A DNA stretch of 64,000 nucleotides from Agrostemma githago (taxonomy: Eukaryota; Streptophyta; Magnoliopsida; Caryophyllales; Caryophyllaceae), in contig OY288243.1 in the NCBI GenBank assembly GCA_958450325.1, positions 5,184,586 through 5,248,585 of the forward strand, read 5' to 3'. A program made the position numbers and the translations under genes. Below are positions 22,786 through 32,450 of the stretch, piece after piece. How positions within the stretch are numbered: position 1 is the first letter of the stretch; every line of letters begins with the position of its first letter. The notes under the pieces were generated by a model. It saw only the letters and a program-made list of their open reading frames with translations. It was not told the origin of the DNA and did no database searches.

Positions 22786-22792
22786 TATATAA
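22786..22792 (+). promoter_or_regulatory. TATA box of antisense ORF 1
   Basis: TTCTTATATAAGCTC lies 74 bp upstream of the ATG at 22866 and is followed by a CT-rich leader with TTTCACACTTC. Together with the matching box at 23721 it suggests real antisense transcription units. Confidence 0.55.
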
Positions 22793-22865
22793 GCTCTGGT
22801 CTTCTTCACCATTTTCACACTTCATTTTCAATTTCTCTGCTATCCTTTTCCAAAAAAAAGAACTA

Positions 22866-23435
22866 ATGTCTTGGATCAGGAAAAGAGTTTTCCGCTGTGG
22901 AGTTTATGTAGAAATCCGTCGTTTCAGAGGACTCCGTCGATTGAAATACGCTAAGAGAGCTCACCAGATTCTCCGCAGAAGTACAAGGAAGCGCCCCCGT
23001 TCTCGACGGGTGGCTAAGAGGAAGGCCCTTTCCAGGGTTGGCAGGCGTCCTAGGAGATCTCCTCCTGCTGGTCCCCGCCCTAGGCAATGCACCCAAGCTG
23101 GGGGGTGTTATGACAGGGGGTGCCACAGGTGCTTCCCCTGGCTGCATCCAGAGCAGTTTGACCCTAGCTGCCCTGAACTGACTTCCTCCCCAGAATCAGG
23201 CCCCTCCTCCCCTCTGGTGAGGAGGGTGGGTCGTGATTTTCCTGATGATGCCAGGGTCGTCCCCTTTGGTCATGACTGGGACACAAGCAGTCATGATTCT
23301 GAGGATAGCGAGGGTCAAGGCTATTCTTCAGGCGGTGGCGAGGATGACTTCCCTACTGATCCCTTCAAGGATTCTGATGATTGGGACTGGGGGTCTGCCC
23401 TGGATGACGACAGCCCTGATCTTGATGATGATTAG
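22866..23435 (+). CDS. Antisense ORF 1 of the Retand-like element: basic/acidic 189-residue protein, function unknown
   Basis: An uninterrupted 189-codon frame on the strand opposite gag-pol. I chose the ATG at 22866 (MSWIRKRVFR) because it follows the TATA box and leader; the frame is open further upstream to 22728 but across promoter sequence. Residues 1-85 are very basic (RRSTRKRPRSRRVAKRKAL), like a nuclear-localisation or nucleic-acid-binding tail. Four Cys lie in the middle (CTQAGGCYDRGCHRC). The last 60 residues are strongly acidic (SHDSEDSEG, DDWDWGS, DDDSPDLDDD). I recognise no domain. It is intact while most of the element is broken. It could also be a chance frame in GC-rich DNA. 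Confidence 0.5.
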   Translation: MSWIRKRVFRCGVYVEIRRFRGLRRLKYAKRAHQILRRSTRKRPRSRRVAKRKALSRVGRRPRRSPPAGPRPRQCTQAGGCYDRGCHRCFPWLHPEQFDPSCPELTSSPESGPSSPLVRRVGRDFPDDARVVPFGHDWDTSSHDSEDSEGQGYSSGGGEDDFPTDPFKDSDDWDWGSALDDDSPDLDDD

Positions 23436-23720
23436 GCCTGCTCCGGACTCGCAGGCTAGTTAACTGAGCCAGAAAATCAGGCTCCTTTTGCACTTTTTAT
23501 TTTTATGCTCTGAATGTAACTTGCCCACTTTTGGGCTTTTTCCAATTAATGAAAGATCAGGCGAGTTTTTTATGTGCGCTGCATTTTTTTTTTTGAATGA
23601 ATGAAGGGATGACGTCACAGAATGATTAATGTTCTTGGGCGGTTGGTTTCTAAAGTGTGACACGTGGGGCAGTTCCTGGGGAGGCTTTGTTGGAGGGGCG
23701 ACCCTTCACTTGTCTTGGCC

Positions 23721-23727
23721 TATATAA
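23721..23727 (+). promoter_or_regulatory. TATA box and G-box of antisense ORF 2
   Basis: GGCCTATATAAGCC at 23717-23730 lies about 215 bp upstream of the ATG at 23941. A G-box-type GACACGTGG lies about 60 bp further upstream (around 23660). Motif spacing is typical of a plant promoter. Confidence 0.5.
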
Positions 23728-23940
23728 GCCTTTCTACTCCCCCCATTTCCTTCTTTCACACTTTTTCAAAACTCAAACCCCTCTTCATACTTCTCCATAC
23801 TTTTCCGCTTTCGAGAATTTTCTTAAGACTGAGGAGCTCTTCCCTTCGGATTTCCAAACGGCGGTCATCGTTTTAGGTTAGAATCTTACCCTAAATCCTC
23901 GTCTTTTTCATTTCCTCATATTTTCCCTTCTTAAATCAAT

Positions 23941-26307
23941 ATGCCTAGCCATCGTGCTCGTATTCTCACATTCATTGATCCGTCGATTGAGAGGGCGGGG
24001 GGTAGGGAGGAGGGTAGGGCTGACCGGGCCTCCTCCTCTGGGGTTAGGCCAATTGAAGAAGATTATTCTGGGGGGGGGGGGGAGGATGCCAACTCCCCTG
24101 ACCCTGCTTCCTTTGACGTCGTCGACTCTGATGACGAGGCAATGGAGATTGACCCCTCCAGAATTGCCGGCCCCCTTATCCCCAGAGAGGAGGGAAGAGT
24201 ATATTATTTAGACAAAGCTATACCCAGAGGCTAAGAATCGAGACTTAATTTTAGTAAAAAAAACGCTGCTGGGGCTATTGAGAGATTTTACGACTTCGGG
24301 GAGGGGGTACACAATTATAGTCCCATGGGAGAAGGATACAGTATGTTGCCCCCTGACGGCTGCATAGCCGTCTACCATAAATGCCTAGAGTTTGGCCTGC
24401 GATTCCCCTTGCACCCCTTCCTGGAGGAGACCTTTAGGAGAATGAACGTGGCTATAGCCCAGTTGACCGCTGTGGCGGTTAGGTCATTAATAGCCTATAC
24501 GTGGACCTGCCTCTTTCATGGTGAGGGGCCCTCAATCAACGCCCTGCGTTACATGGTTGGCCTACAGATGGTGTCCTCATCAGGGGGAGAAGGTTCCCCT
24601 GGGTACTGGTCCCTTCAAAGGCAGAAGGGATATACTCCAGTTTGGCCGGCTTTAAACAGTCTGAAGGACTGGAAGAACAACTTCTTGTACGTACACAGCG
24701 CTTCAGGGTGACAGATTCCTAGGCACTTTAGGAATCATGTCCACACCCGCCTGGAAACTCGTGAGGAGTACCATCTAGGCGTTGGGGGGAAAGTCCTGGA
24801 GGTAAAACTGAACAGGCGGGATGAGGAGCTAGTCAAGAAATTCGTGGCTATTGTTGACAAGTCCGGTGTTTGTGGCCCTGGCTTCTGGCTCCCTCACGCG
24901 GAGCTCATAGCCACAGATAACTATTTGGGCCGAGTGGGCCTGATCCCTGGCCTTGGAGAAGGTAGTTCAGGGATTTTCACTGGCATTATTTTCCTGAGGC
25001 TCTACCTTTCTATGTTTTTCTAACTGATTATTCTTTCGCCCTGCAGATCCTGCTTCTCGCCTTTGGTCAAGGAAGGAGATAAGGAACCTTGGCTTGGACG
25101 AAGATTTCATTATTGTTTCAAAGCGTCCCTCCTTTCCTTCCAGCTACAAGAAAGGTGAGAAGAATTTGATGAAGTACGTGAAGAGTCTTTCTGCTAGTCG
25201 AAGACTTCCTCTCCCTCCAAGGCTATCGCCTGCAAAGCCGACGGCTCCTCTCTCTGATGTCCAGGGTGCGGAGGCAGAGGTTACCTCAAAAGCCACCCCC
25301 TCTCCAGCCGGCAAGCAGGGTGATTCCCCCGCAGGGATTCATACTCCCCAGGGATCACGCCCTGTTAATTCCGAAGGAACTGGGGAGAGTGCTCCCCTGG
25401 AATGCAGGAGGAAGAGGGATAGAGAACCTTCAGGGACTACGCATGTGGTTGATCTGGAGGCCGATGTTGATACCCCCGAGCCCAAGCGCCCTGCCCGTGA
25501 CGTTCCAGGCACCCTCTTCTCAGAGGAGAATACGGAATTTCACTACACTGCAGGCGATAGTATTGACGTGTCTGCCCTGCTCTCAGACTCGGGTGCTGTT
25601 TTGGCGGATCGCCTCACCAAGTCTGTAACCTCTACCTCCAATCAGGTGATCCAGTACACCCAGCGCACCTCCAGGGTGCTGCAGGCTTCTGCTGAGCTGG
25701 CGGCTCTCAGCCGCCTGAGTGATGAAGAGCTGGTTGTTACCCCTGGGGTCCCTCCTCCTAACCGTCTGGCCATGGTTGAAAGGGACGTCGCCCTGATCAC
25801 CAATTTGAAGGATAAGCTGGTGAAGCAGGAAGGCGAGCTGGAGGAGGCAAAGGGTCAGGCGACTCAGTGGAAGCTTCAGGGGGAAAGGATGTGAGAGAGG
25901 TATCCAAGCTGGAGGCGGAGCTGAAGGAGAGCAGGTTGGCGATGGAGCAGGTTAAAAAGTCCTTGGCTGAGATGGAGCACACAAAAAGAAGGGTGGTTGA
26001 CTTGGAGGAGCGTCTGTCCAAGGCTGACTCAGACCTCAAGCAAGCACAAGATGACCTGAAGACAAAGGGCGAGGAATGGCAGAAGGAGAAGGATGCCATT
26101 CTGCAGAAGGCCGATGTCGCGGTGGACACGAGCTTTCAAAATGGAGCCAATTCTTCCCTGGAGCTTGTCATGGAAGTAATTAGGGAGATGTTCCCTGATT
26201 TTAACGAGGATGCCTTCCGAAGTCTCTACACCGTTAAGAATGAAGCCCGGGGAAACAAGCCGCCTAAAGAGGTTGCTGGTCCCAGCCAGGATGCTCCCAA
26301 CGCTTAA
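23941..26307 (+). pseudogene. Antisense ORF 2: gypsy-type transposon-domain (Transposase_28-like) and coiled-coil protein, broken
   Basis: Frame from MPSHRARILTF (23941). An acidic N-terminus is followed by a block with CLEFGLRFPLHPFLEE, FRRMNVAIAQL and ALRYMVGLQM (24325-24711), which resembles the plant gypsy-type transposon domain (PF04195). An apparent 85-bp GT-AG intron spans 24962-25046. Then come a Ser/Pro-rich linker and a long Glu/Lys coiled coil (about 25760-26130). Breaks: TAA at 24232-24234, TGA at 24709-24711, and a one-base frame change near 25885. Tat-clade elements are known to carry such antisense genes; what the protein does is unknown. Confidence 0.72.
24962..25046 (+). other. 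Predicted intron in antisense ORF 2
   Basis: The donor is GAGAAG before GTAGTTC; the acceptor is TTTCGCCCTGCAG. Removing 85 bp joins the LIPGLGE frame to the PASRLWSRKEIRNLG frame in phase, while the unspliced sequence has stops. A plus-strand intron supports plus-strand transcription. Confidence 0.6.
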
Positions 26308-26540
26308 CATGCAGGGCGGTCGTCCTCTGAGGGCTCCTGTCCTTAACCTGCTGCGCTTTTGCTCCCTTGATGATAATTTTAACTTTTTTTCTGCGCGCCG
26401 AGCCCTGACGTGGTCGGCTGCCTTGATGTAATATTTTAGTCTCCTTGTTCCTGGATTCTTTACTGCTCTTTTTGTTAAACACTTTTATCTGCTATAAATA
26501 TCTTTTCTTTATTTCCATTTGCTTTTCCTTTTCTAAGATA

Positions 26541-26950
26541 TGGCCTGACCCTGGCTTCTGTTCGAAGTCCAGGGGGCCTGCCCTCTGCCTGCCGGAGGCA
26601 GGGGGGGTTGCGTTTTTTATACAAGGTTGGGGGGCTGCCCCCAGTCCTTGTTTGTTTTGGCGTGCGAAGCCTGGCCTGACCCTGGCTTCTGTTCGAAGTC
26701 CAGGGGGCCTGCCCTCTGCCTGCCCAGAGGCAGGGAGGGGGGTTTTGCATTTTTTATACAAGGTTGGGGGGCTGCCCCCAATCCTTGTTCGTTCGGCACG
26801 TGGGGCCCGGCCTGACCCTGACTTCTAATCGAAGTCCAGGGGGCCTGCCCCCTGCCTGCTCAGAGGTAGGCAGGGGGACTTAAAATTTTGTTGGGGGGCC
26901 TATTTTCCTTGGTTTCAGCAACAGGGGGCCTCCCCCTATTGCCCCCTGCT
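26541..26950. repeat. GC-rich tandem repeat, about three copies of 131-142 bp
   Basis: Copies start at 26541, 26672 and 26808, each with GGCCTGACCCTG followed by CGAAGTCCAGGGGGCCTGCC. Internal inverted words (CCTCTGCCTGCC with GGCAGG; GGGGGC with GCCCCC) predict stable stems. The third copy is more diverged. The array lies between the stop of pol (27124, minus) and the stop of the antisense gene (26307, plus), the same place as the tandem repeats of Retand elements. Confidence 0.85.
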
Positions 26951-27123
26951 CGTTTGTGTGTAAGAAACTGCTAATTTTGAACAGACAACGAGTATGAATT
27001 GCAGACTTTCATTTCTTCAGAAAACTGTTACAGCCATTTGTGGTCGGAGTCGTCGACATTCTATTTTGACCGTCCTCCGCCAGTTTTCTTTGAAAGGGGA
27101 AAAAACTACCTAGCTTCCTAGTC

Positions 27124-29622
27124 TTAGACGTAGTATTTTTTCAAAGTGTCCGCATTCCAGTGGGCAGCTAATTCTTGGCCCTCAAGATTGGCGATTTTGT
27201 AGGTGCCTGGCCCCTTAATCTGGGTTACCTCGTATGGGCCCTCCCAGTTGGCGCTCAGCTTTTCATGTTCACGTGACTTTCCCACTGCTTGCGTTTTTCT
27301 TAAGACCAAATCTCCCACTTGGAAGCTTCTCTCGTTTACCCTTCTGTTGTACGCCTTCCTCATTCGTTGCTGATAGGCGACTATGTTAATGCTGGCTTCT
27401 TCCCTGACTTCGTGGACTAAGTCCAGGGCTTCAGCCATTGATGCTTCGTTATCCGCCCTGTTATATTGCTGGGACCTCAGGGTAGGTATTCGTGCTTCTA
27501 TGGGTAGCAGGGCCTCTGCTTCATAGACCAGGCCAAAAGGAGTCTGCCCTGTAGATTCTTTGCGGGTGGTCCTGATTGACCACATGATGCTTGGCAATTC
27601 ATCTGCCCATCTGCCCTTGAGGTCGTCTACCATTTTCTTTAACCCATTCAAGATTTGCTTGTTGGCAGCGTCAGCCTGCCCATTAGTTTGTGGGTGGCAG
27701 ACGGAGGAATAGGCGACTGCTATTCCGTGTCCTTCCAGCCAGATTCTCAAGGGGTCATTGTCAAATTGTCTTCCATGATCAAACACTAGCATCTTTGGCA
27801 GGCCAAACCTGGTTATGATGTTCCTCCAGATGACCTTCCTGACTGCCGGCTCAGTGATGTTAGGGACTGCTTCAGCTTCAATCCATTTTGTAAAGTAGTC
27901 AATCCCTACTACCAAAAACTTCCGGCCTCCTGTAGCTGCAGTGAAGGGACCCAATATGTCCATTCCCCATTGAGCAAAATGGATAGGAGATAGGATTGGC
28001 CTGAGCTCTTGGGCTGGGGCACGAATTGATGGGGCAAAGAGTTGGCACTTCCTGCATTTTCGAGTTAGATCCTTCACATCTGCTAGCAGGGTTGGCCAGT
28101 AATACCCTGCTCTCAGAGCTTTGTGGGCCAGGGACTTCCCTCCTATATGATGACCGCAGATTCCTGAATGAATGTCATCTAGGACCTCCTCAGCCTGCCT
28201 TGCCCCCAGACACTTGAGCAGGGGTGAGGAAAATGACTTTTTGTACAGGTCATCTCCTACCATTATAAACCATGCGGCCCTTGCTAGCGTCTTTCTTTTT
28301 TGAGCAGAGTCAGATGGCAGAATTCCATGCTTTTTGAATTGGATGATCGGAGTCATCCAATCTCCAGGGCCAGTTTCTTCAATGACATTAACTGGCTGGC
28401 AGGGGGTGGTAGATTTTTCTTGGACTACGTCCACCCAGACCGATCTCCGTATGTCCTGCAAGCTGGAGCTGGCTAGTTTTGACAGGGCATCTGCCCGGTT
28501 ATTCTGGGACCGGGGGATCTGCCTGATTTCATAGGACTTGAGCTCTGACAGCTCCTGCTTTACTTTATCCAAATACGCAGCCATTGCCTGGTCTCTTGCT
28601 TCATATTCTCCGTTGATTTGGTTGGTGATGAGCTGGGAGTCTGTTGCTAAAACAACCCGCTCTGCCCCTGCGGCTTTGGCCAAATTTATGCCTGCGAGGA
28701 CGGCTTCATACTCGGCCTCATTGTTGGATGCATGGAAGGTGAACCTGAGAGCGTGCTCGAAGTCCGCTCCTTCAGGGCTGGTCAATACGACCCCGACCCC
28801 TGCTCCGTTGGCTGTGGAGGATCCATCTGTATGTACTATCCATTCGCCGGCAGGGGGATCGTCTTCCTCTGAATGAGAGCATTCGGCCAGAAAATCCGCC
28901 AAGGCTTGTGCCTTGATGGCTGCCCTGGGTTGGTAGGATATTCTCAGCCCGCTCAGTTCAATGGCCCATTTTAGCAGCCTCCCAGACTTCTCGAATTTTT
29001 CCAGGACCTTTTCCAATGGTTGGTCAGTCAGCACTACGACAGGGTGCGCCTCGAAGTATGGTCTGAGCTTTCGGGCTGCGATGACGACTGTGTAGGCTGC
29101 CTTTTCCATCACCGGGTAATTTCTCTCTGCTGCTCCCAGGGCGTGACTTATAAAGTATATAGGCTGCTGAGAGCCTGCTTCTTCTCTTAGGATAACTGTG
29201 CTTATGGTTGAGTTTGTCACAGCGATGTATAGGAAGAGCTTCTCCCCTGCCACTGGCCTTGCCAGGGTGGGGAGTTTCTTTAAGTGCTCTTTGAGCTGCT
29301 TGAAAGCCTCTCTCTGCTCATCCTCCCATCTGAACTGCTTGTTTCCTTTTAGGATTTTGAATAACGGGGTTGATTTGTCTGCTGACCTGGCGATGAAGCG
29401 CGCCAGGGCAGCCATCCTGCCAGTCAGGCGTTGGATGTCTTTTATAGTTTTTGGCTCTGGCAGGTCCAGGACGACCTGAACTTTCTCAGGGTTGGCGTCT
29501 ATCCCCCTGGCACTGACTAGAAAGCCTAAGAATTTTCCTGATCGAACTCCCAATGTACATTTTTTGGGATTGAGTTTCATTTTGTATGTTCGCAGGGAGG
29601 AGAAAGTCTCCTGCAAATCCAT
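27124..29622 (-). CDS. pol polyprotein fragment: RT tail, RNase H, second RNase H, integrase
   Basis: 832 open codons. Residues 1-110 are the end of RT (thumb region), about 115-250 the gypsy RNase H, and about 258-385 a second, archaeal-type RNase H with D266, E304, D328 and D378, which marks the Tat clade. The integrase zinc finger is H485...H491 with C523/C526. The integrase core has D555 and D615, but position 651 is Asp where the family has Glu (35 residues after D615), so strand transfer is probably lost or weak. A C-terminal GPYEV module follows. The frame is cut from the RT catalytic part by a frameshift near 29649. Confidence 0.9.
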   Translation of the reverse strand: MDLQETFSSLRTYKMKLNPKKCTLGVRSGKFLGFLVSARGIDANPEKVQVVLDLPEPKTIKDIQRLTGRMAALARFIARSADKSTPLFKILKGNKQFRWEDEQREAFKQLKEHLKKLPTLARPVAGEKLFLYIAVTNSTISTVILREEAGSQQPIYFISHALGAAERNYPVMEKAAYTVVIAARKLRPYFEAHPVVVLTDQPLEKVLEKFEKSGRLLKWAIELSGLRISYQPRAAIKAQALADFLAECSHSEEDDPPAGEWIVHTDGSSTANGAGVGVVLTSPEGADFEHALRFTFHASNNEAEYEAVLAGINLAKAAGAERVVLATDSQLITNQINGEYEARDQAMAAYLDKVKQELSELKSYEIRQIPRSQNNRADALSKLASSSLQDIRRSVWVDVVQEKSTTPCQPVNVIEETGPGDWMTPIIQFKKHGILPSDSAQKRKTLARAAWFIMVGDDLYKKSFSSPLLKCLGARQAEEVLDDIHSGICGHHIGGKSLAHKALRAGYYWPTLLADVKDLTRKCRKCQLFAPSIRAPAQELRPILSPIHFAQWGMDILGPFTAATGGRKFLVVGIDYFTKWIEAEAVPNITEPAVRKVIWRNIITRFGLPKMLVFDHGRQFDNDPLRIWLEGHGIAVAYSSVCHPQTNGQADAANKQILNGLKKMVDDLKGRWADELPSIMWSIRTTRKESTGQTPFGLVYEAEALLPIEARIPTLRSQQYNRADNEASMAEALDLVHEVREEASINIVAYQQRMRKAYNRRVNERSFQVGDLVLRKTQAVGKSREHEKLSANWEGPYEVTQIKGPGTYKIANLEGQELAAHWNADTLKKYYV

Positions 29623-29648
29623 CAGGTGCTCCTTTTCCCCCCTACTTT

Positions 29649-29870
29649 TTACAAGGTGTCGTCGACGTAGGCCTCTAGGTTTCTACCCTTCTGATTTTCG
29701 AAGACCTTGTCAACTAGCCTTTGGTTAGTGGCGCCCGCGTTTTTAAGTCCAAATGGCATCATCTTATACATGTAGGTGTCATAGCTGGTGATGAAGGCGC
29801 ACTTCACCCTGTCAGGCTGCCAAACATACACCTGATGGTACCCTGAAAAAGCGTCCAAAAAACTCAGCAT
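29649..29870 (-). pseudogene. RT catalytic segment (YVDD) between two frameshifts
   Basis: It contains FLDAFSGYHQ, MPFGLKNAGAT and AYVDD, the palm motifs of Ty3/gypsy reverse transcriptase. The frame ends in TAA immediately after YVDD at 29649, where one base appears to be missing relative to the downstream RT frame; another one-base loss near 29915 separates it from the upstream segment. Confidence 0.85.
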
Positions 29871-29902
29871 GGAGTATCCACTAGTGGCGTCTACCAGCTG
29901 GT

Positions 29903-30313
29903 CTATTCTTGGAAGGGGTAGCAGTCCTTCGGGCAGGCTTTGTTAAGGTTTGTGAAGTCTACGCACATCCTCCATACCCCTGAGGACTTTTTCACCATTA
30001 CTACATTTGCTAACCATTTAGGGTAGCCGCAAACTTCTATGAAATCTGCCTTCAGTAGTTTTTCTATTTCCTCTTTGATGGCTAGGTCCTTTTCTGCAGA
30101 CATGTTTATCTTTTTCTGCTTCACAGGCCGGGCCTCCGCGTTTACATTCAGCCTGTGAATGATAAAAGCTGGATCGACTCCCGGCATTTCATCCGTCGAG
30201 TAGGGGAACACATCCCTGTTACTCCTTAGGACCTCAATCAGCTCTGCTTGGTAGGACTCTTCCAGGTCAGCCCCTATGAGGACTTGTCTCCCTGGCTCTT
30301 GGTCCACCAGCAT
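29903..30313 (-). pseudogene. RT N-terminal segment
   Basis: MPGVDPAFIIHRLNV, WLANVVMVKKSSGVWRMCVD and LNKACPKDCYP are the first conserved blocks of gypsy RT. It ends at a frameshift-induced stop at 29903. It overlaps the gag-protease frame by about 40 bp in a different frame, so either a programmed or a mutational shift lies near 30300. Confidence 0.82.
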
Positions 30314-31902
30314 GCTTTCCCCCCAGGTTCAAGGTGGTCAGCTGGAATCTCACCCTCCCTGTTGGGGGAACCATCAGCTTTTCTTTTTCCCTTTCTTTGG
30401 GTTTCACGGGTTTGTAGGGCCACAGAATAGCATTGTCTGGCTGATTCTTGGTCTCCGTGCACTTTCCCCTCCATACCAAAGTCTGTCACATTGGCTACAG
30501 TCAGAGTCCTGATCGATATGGCGGCTTCAATTTTGTCCAGGGTAGCTCTGCCTATCAGGGCGTTGTATGCAAATCTCGCGTCTACTACAACAAATGAAGC
30601 CCTGATATTCCTGGCGGAGGCTCCCTCCCCAAATGTTACTGACAAGTCTATAATCCCCATGGGAAGCACGCCTGCTCCGCTGAATCCATACAGTGATCCA
30701 GGGGCCGGACTAAGGTGCCACTTTTCTAGGTTCATTTTTTCAAAAGCGTCCTTATACAAGAGGTTTGTATAGGCGCCTGTGTCCACCATACATCTTTTCA
30801 CGATATGATTGCTGATCTCGAGGGACAGAACCAAAGGGTCACTATGGGGGTATATTACTCGCCCTGCATCATTAGGGGTGATGCTTAGGGTGACTCCTTT
30901 GGGACTTCCTGCTCTTTCAGCGTAGCAGATTTGGTTTCGTAACTCACGAATTTGCTTTTTCTGACTTCTCCGGCTTGTCTGACCTTCTGTGCTCCCCGAC
31001 ACTACGTGGATAATCATACGGTTCTGCACAGAGCCCTCAGGCTTCTCCACTGTGTCCTTCTGGGTCTTGTTCCTTGCTGCATAGTTGCTCAGCCAACCAT
31101 TCCTGATGAGTTTCTCAATCTCATCCTTCAGGTGGCGGCATTCCTCGGTGGTATGCCCCACACAGTCATGGAACGTGCAGAATTTCTTCTGATCCCCCTT
31201 TGGGCGGCGTGGCTTGTTTGGGCGGTTCCATTTAGCCGTCTCTTTCTCTAACTCAAAGATCTCTGCCCTGGATTTGTTGAGAGCTGTATAGCTGTCAAAT
31301 CTGGGCTGGTATGCCACGCGCTCCTTTCTGGGGGTATCTCCCTCCTCGGTTCTATGCTTCCCAGTTTTTGCTATGCCGCGTCCACCCTGCGGCCTGGCAG
31401 GCCTTGCGGGGGTGTCCGGCAGGCTGTGGAACTCTTCATGCAGCATGAAACCTTCCGCAATTTTTCGCGCCTTGGCTAGGGTCACAGGCTGAGCCCTGAT
31501 CATTTGATTTTTCATTTCCCCTGGGAGCAGCGAGATGGTCAGCGCGTACGCCGCAGTTGAGTCATCAATTTCTTTGACCTGCTGGTAGGACAGATCAAAC
31601 CTCTTCAGATACTCCCTGACACTTTCGCCCTTTTTTTGCTTTAGGGTCATCAGGTCAAATCGAGTGAGCCGACGCCTCTTGTTCCCTGCGTATTGCTCCA
31701 AGAAAGCTTCGGCCAGCTCTATGAAGAAGCTAATCGAACCCTGACGAAGATCCCTGAACCATCCCTGCGCTAGTCCAACAAGGGTAGTTGGAAAGACTAT
31801 GCACCAGACTGCATCGTCCACATCATACATGCCCATGTGACTTTCATATGCTGCCAAATGATCCTCTGGATCTGAGGTCCCGTCAAATTTGACGGAGGGC
31901 AT
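30274..31902 (-). CDS. gag C-terminal part and aspartic protease of the Retand-like element
   Basis: 542 codons. Residues about 1-150 are the retrotransposon gag domain (WFRDLRQGSI, AEAFLEQYAG, ESVREYLKRF). A CCHC-like knuckle (CTFHDCVGHTTEECRHL) is at about 245, and a protease has the active-site motif VDTGAYTNLLY at about 370. An in-frame TAA at 31927-31929 separates it from the upstream gag frame (31927-32337), eight codons before its first Met. Confidence 0.88.
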   Translation of the reverse strand: MPSVKFDGTSDPEDHLAAYESHMGMYDVDDAVWCIVFPTTLVGLAQGWFRDLRQGSISFFIELAEAFLEQYAGNKRRRLTRFDLMTLKQKKGESVREYLKRFDLSYQQVKEIDDSTAAYALTISLLPGEMKNQMIRAQPVTLAKARKIAEGFMLHEEFHSLPDTPARPARPQGGRGIAKTGKHRTEEGDTPRKERVAYQPRFDSYTALNKSRAEIFELEKETAKWNRPNKPRRPKGDQKKFCTFHDCVGHTTEECRHLKDEIEKLIRNGWLSNYAARNKTQKDTVEKPEGSVQNRMIIHVVSGSTEGQTSRRSQKKQIRELRNQICYAERAGSPKGVTLSITPNDAGRVIYPHSDPLVLSLEISNHIVKRCMVDTGAYTNLLYKDAFEKMNLEKWHLSPAPGSLYGFSGAGVLPMGIIDLSVTFGEGASARNIRASFVVVDARFAYNALIGRATLDKIEAAISIRTLTVANVTDFGMEGKVHGDQESARQCYSVALQTRETQRKGKRKADGSPNREGEIPADHLEPGGKACWWTKSQGDKSS

Positions 31903-31926
31903 TTTGATCTTTGGGATGGGATACTC

Positions 31927-32337
31927 TTATACGTCCGGGTGGAGAAGAGTTTTTGTGGGCCTGCCCACCATTCGTGACCTGCTTTCTCCAGAGAGGTAAC
32001 CGTGGTCATCCCATTTTCCAGGGGTCGGTTTCCCTGCACTGGGGGAGCGGTGCCTCGGTGGTCGCCTGCTCATAGCTTCGTCCTCCTTCTCAGGGGAGGG
32101 GTGTCTGGATCGCTTTCTCCGAGGCTGATCAAGGTTGTCGTCCTGGCGATGCCTTGACTCAAGTGGCCGTCCCTGGTTAAGCCTGGATTGCAGGCTCCGG
32201 GACAGCCCTGGAGCTGGCTGTTTCTCTGCCGCTGGCGTCAACCTAGAGAAGACTCCGCCCTGCCTCTCTCCCAGGCGCTTAGATGCAGGCTCCCTGGGCC
32301 TCATTCGTTCTTGGAGATTTTGGGATAGACCCCTCAT
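31927..32337 (-). pseudogene. gag N-terminal, Arg/Ser/Pro-rich segment
   Basis: A highly basic, low-complexity frame (RKRSRHPSPEKEDE, RRPPRHRSPSAGK) in the same frame as the downstream gag domain but ended by TAA at 31927. A frame change between 32338 and 32450 cuts it from the first gag segment. Confidence 0.65.
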
Positions 32338-32450
32338 CTCCCTGGCAGCGGTGGACTATGTAGTGTGTATAGAAAACGCTTATTGCTGAGCTGGCTGCTC
32401 TGGGTTGCTGGCAATGCACTTCTGGGCCTGCTGATACCCCTGAGCAATCC

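Noticed and set aside
25797..26129. Ser/Ala-rich minus-strand frame
   Set aside because: Reverse shadow of the coiled coil in antisense ORF 2.
26445..26828. 127-codon frame over the tandem repeat
   Set aside because: The frame stays open because the GC-rich unit is repeated; shadows on both strands do the same.
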